Assembly (NCBI GenBank): GCA_009103225.1
Contig: RHPI01003124.1
Span: 420,409-484,408 of the forward strand
Direction: 5' to 3'
Length of the DNA stretch: 64,000 nucleotides
Source: Chlorokybus atmophyticus
Taxonomy: Eukaryota; Streptophyta; Chlorokybophyceae; Chlorokybales; Chlorokybaceae
Made by a program: the position numbers and the translations under genes. Numbering within the stretch: the first letter of the stretch is position 1; every line of letters starts with the position of its first letter. The notes beneath the pieces are model-generated. The model was given only the letters and a program-made list of their open reading frames with translations. It had not been told where the DNA came from and ran no database searches. Of this stretch, positions 63,931-64,000 are shown in pieces.

Positions 63931-64000
<70 letters not shown>
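63925..64000. repeat. (GA)n tract running off the window
   Basis: GA dinucleotides with two GG interruptions, continuing to the window edge. Confidence 0.96.

Overview
The window is nuclear DNA of an intron-dense, photosynthetic eukaryote that builds centrioles. Four things support this. Genes are split into many short GT-AG exons, up to 22-23 in one gene. A POC5 centriole gene lies at the left edge. One enzyme gene begins with an Ala/Ser/Thr-rich leader that looks like a chloroplast transit peptide with no ER signal in front of it, which suggests a primary plastid (inference). There is a Pol III tRNA-Pro gene, plus Ty3/gypsy-type and other retroelement debris. A green or other algal protist fits; the lineage cannot be fixed from the sequence alone. 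The assembly is a scaffold with N gaps, several flanked by poly-C or poly-G.

Layout. 0-6.2 kb: POC5 (+, 5' truncated), a coiled-coil gene (-), a small two-exon gene (+) and a two-dsRBD RNA-binding protein (+). 8.3-11.7 kb (-): exons of a kelch/beta-propeller extracellular-type protein and a subtilisin-like protease piece. 13.0-17.6 kb: a solo LTR, then a decayed beta-helix (Pmp-repeat) membrane protein gene (+). 18.5-22.4 kb (-): a complete 14-exon copine. 23.05 kb: tRNA-Pro(AGG). 23.3-26.3 kb (+): the complete 13-exon B subunit of DNA polymerase alpha-primase (POLA2). 26.3-31.5 kb: gene-poor. 31.5-36.8 kb (+): a hybrid histidine kinase with two PAS domains, HisKA/HATPase and receiver domains. 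39.9-42.9 kb (-): a predicted plastid-targeted (alpha/alpha)6-barrel protein of the N-acylglucosamine 2-epimerase type. 44-48.6 kb: tandem repeats, a gypsy integrase relic and a second LTR. 49.2-51.6 kb (-): a Cys-rich, secreted-looking gene carrying four in-frame TAG/TAA codons. 54.2-57.4 kb (+): a complete 10-exon NIDO/PKD extracellular protein. 58.8-59.3 kb (-): a retroelement C-terminal nuclease-like ORF. 61.4-62.5 kb: a broken paralogue of the NIDO gene, cut off by a tRNA-related repeat.

The genes do not form one pathway. Housekeeping and signalling genes (POLA2, copine, kinase, dsRBP, epimerase-like enzyme) read cleanly. The cell-surface or extracellular-type families (kelch, Pmp, Cys-rich, NIDO copy 2) carry stops, frameshifts or truncations. 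Introns carry long CT or CA tracts, in each case on the sense strand of the host gene. Short, unrelated, near-perfect hairpins are scattered between genes.

The strongest candidate for something undescribed is the recurrence of in-frame TAG/TAA in a gene whose splice sites and phases are otherwise almost all consistent. Ordinary pseudogene decay remains the leading explanation.
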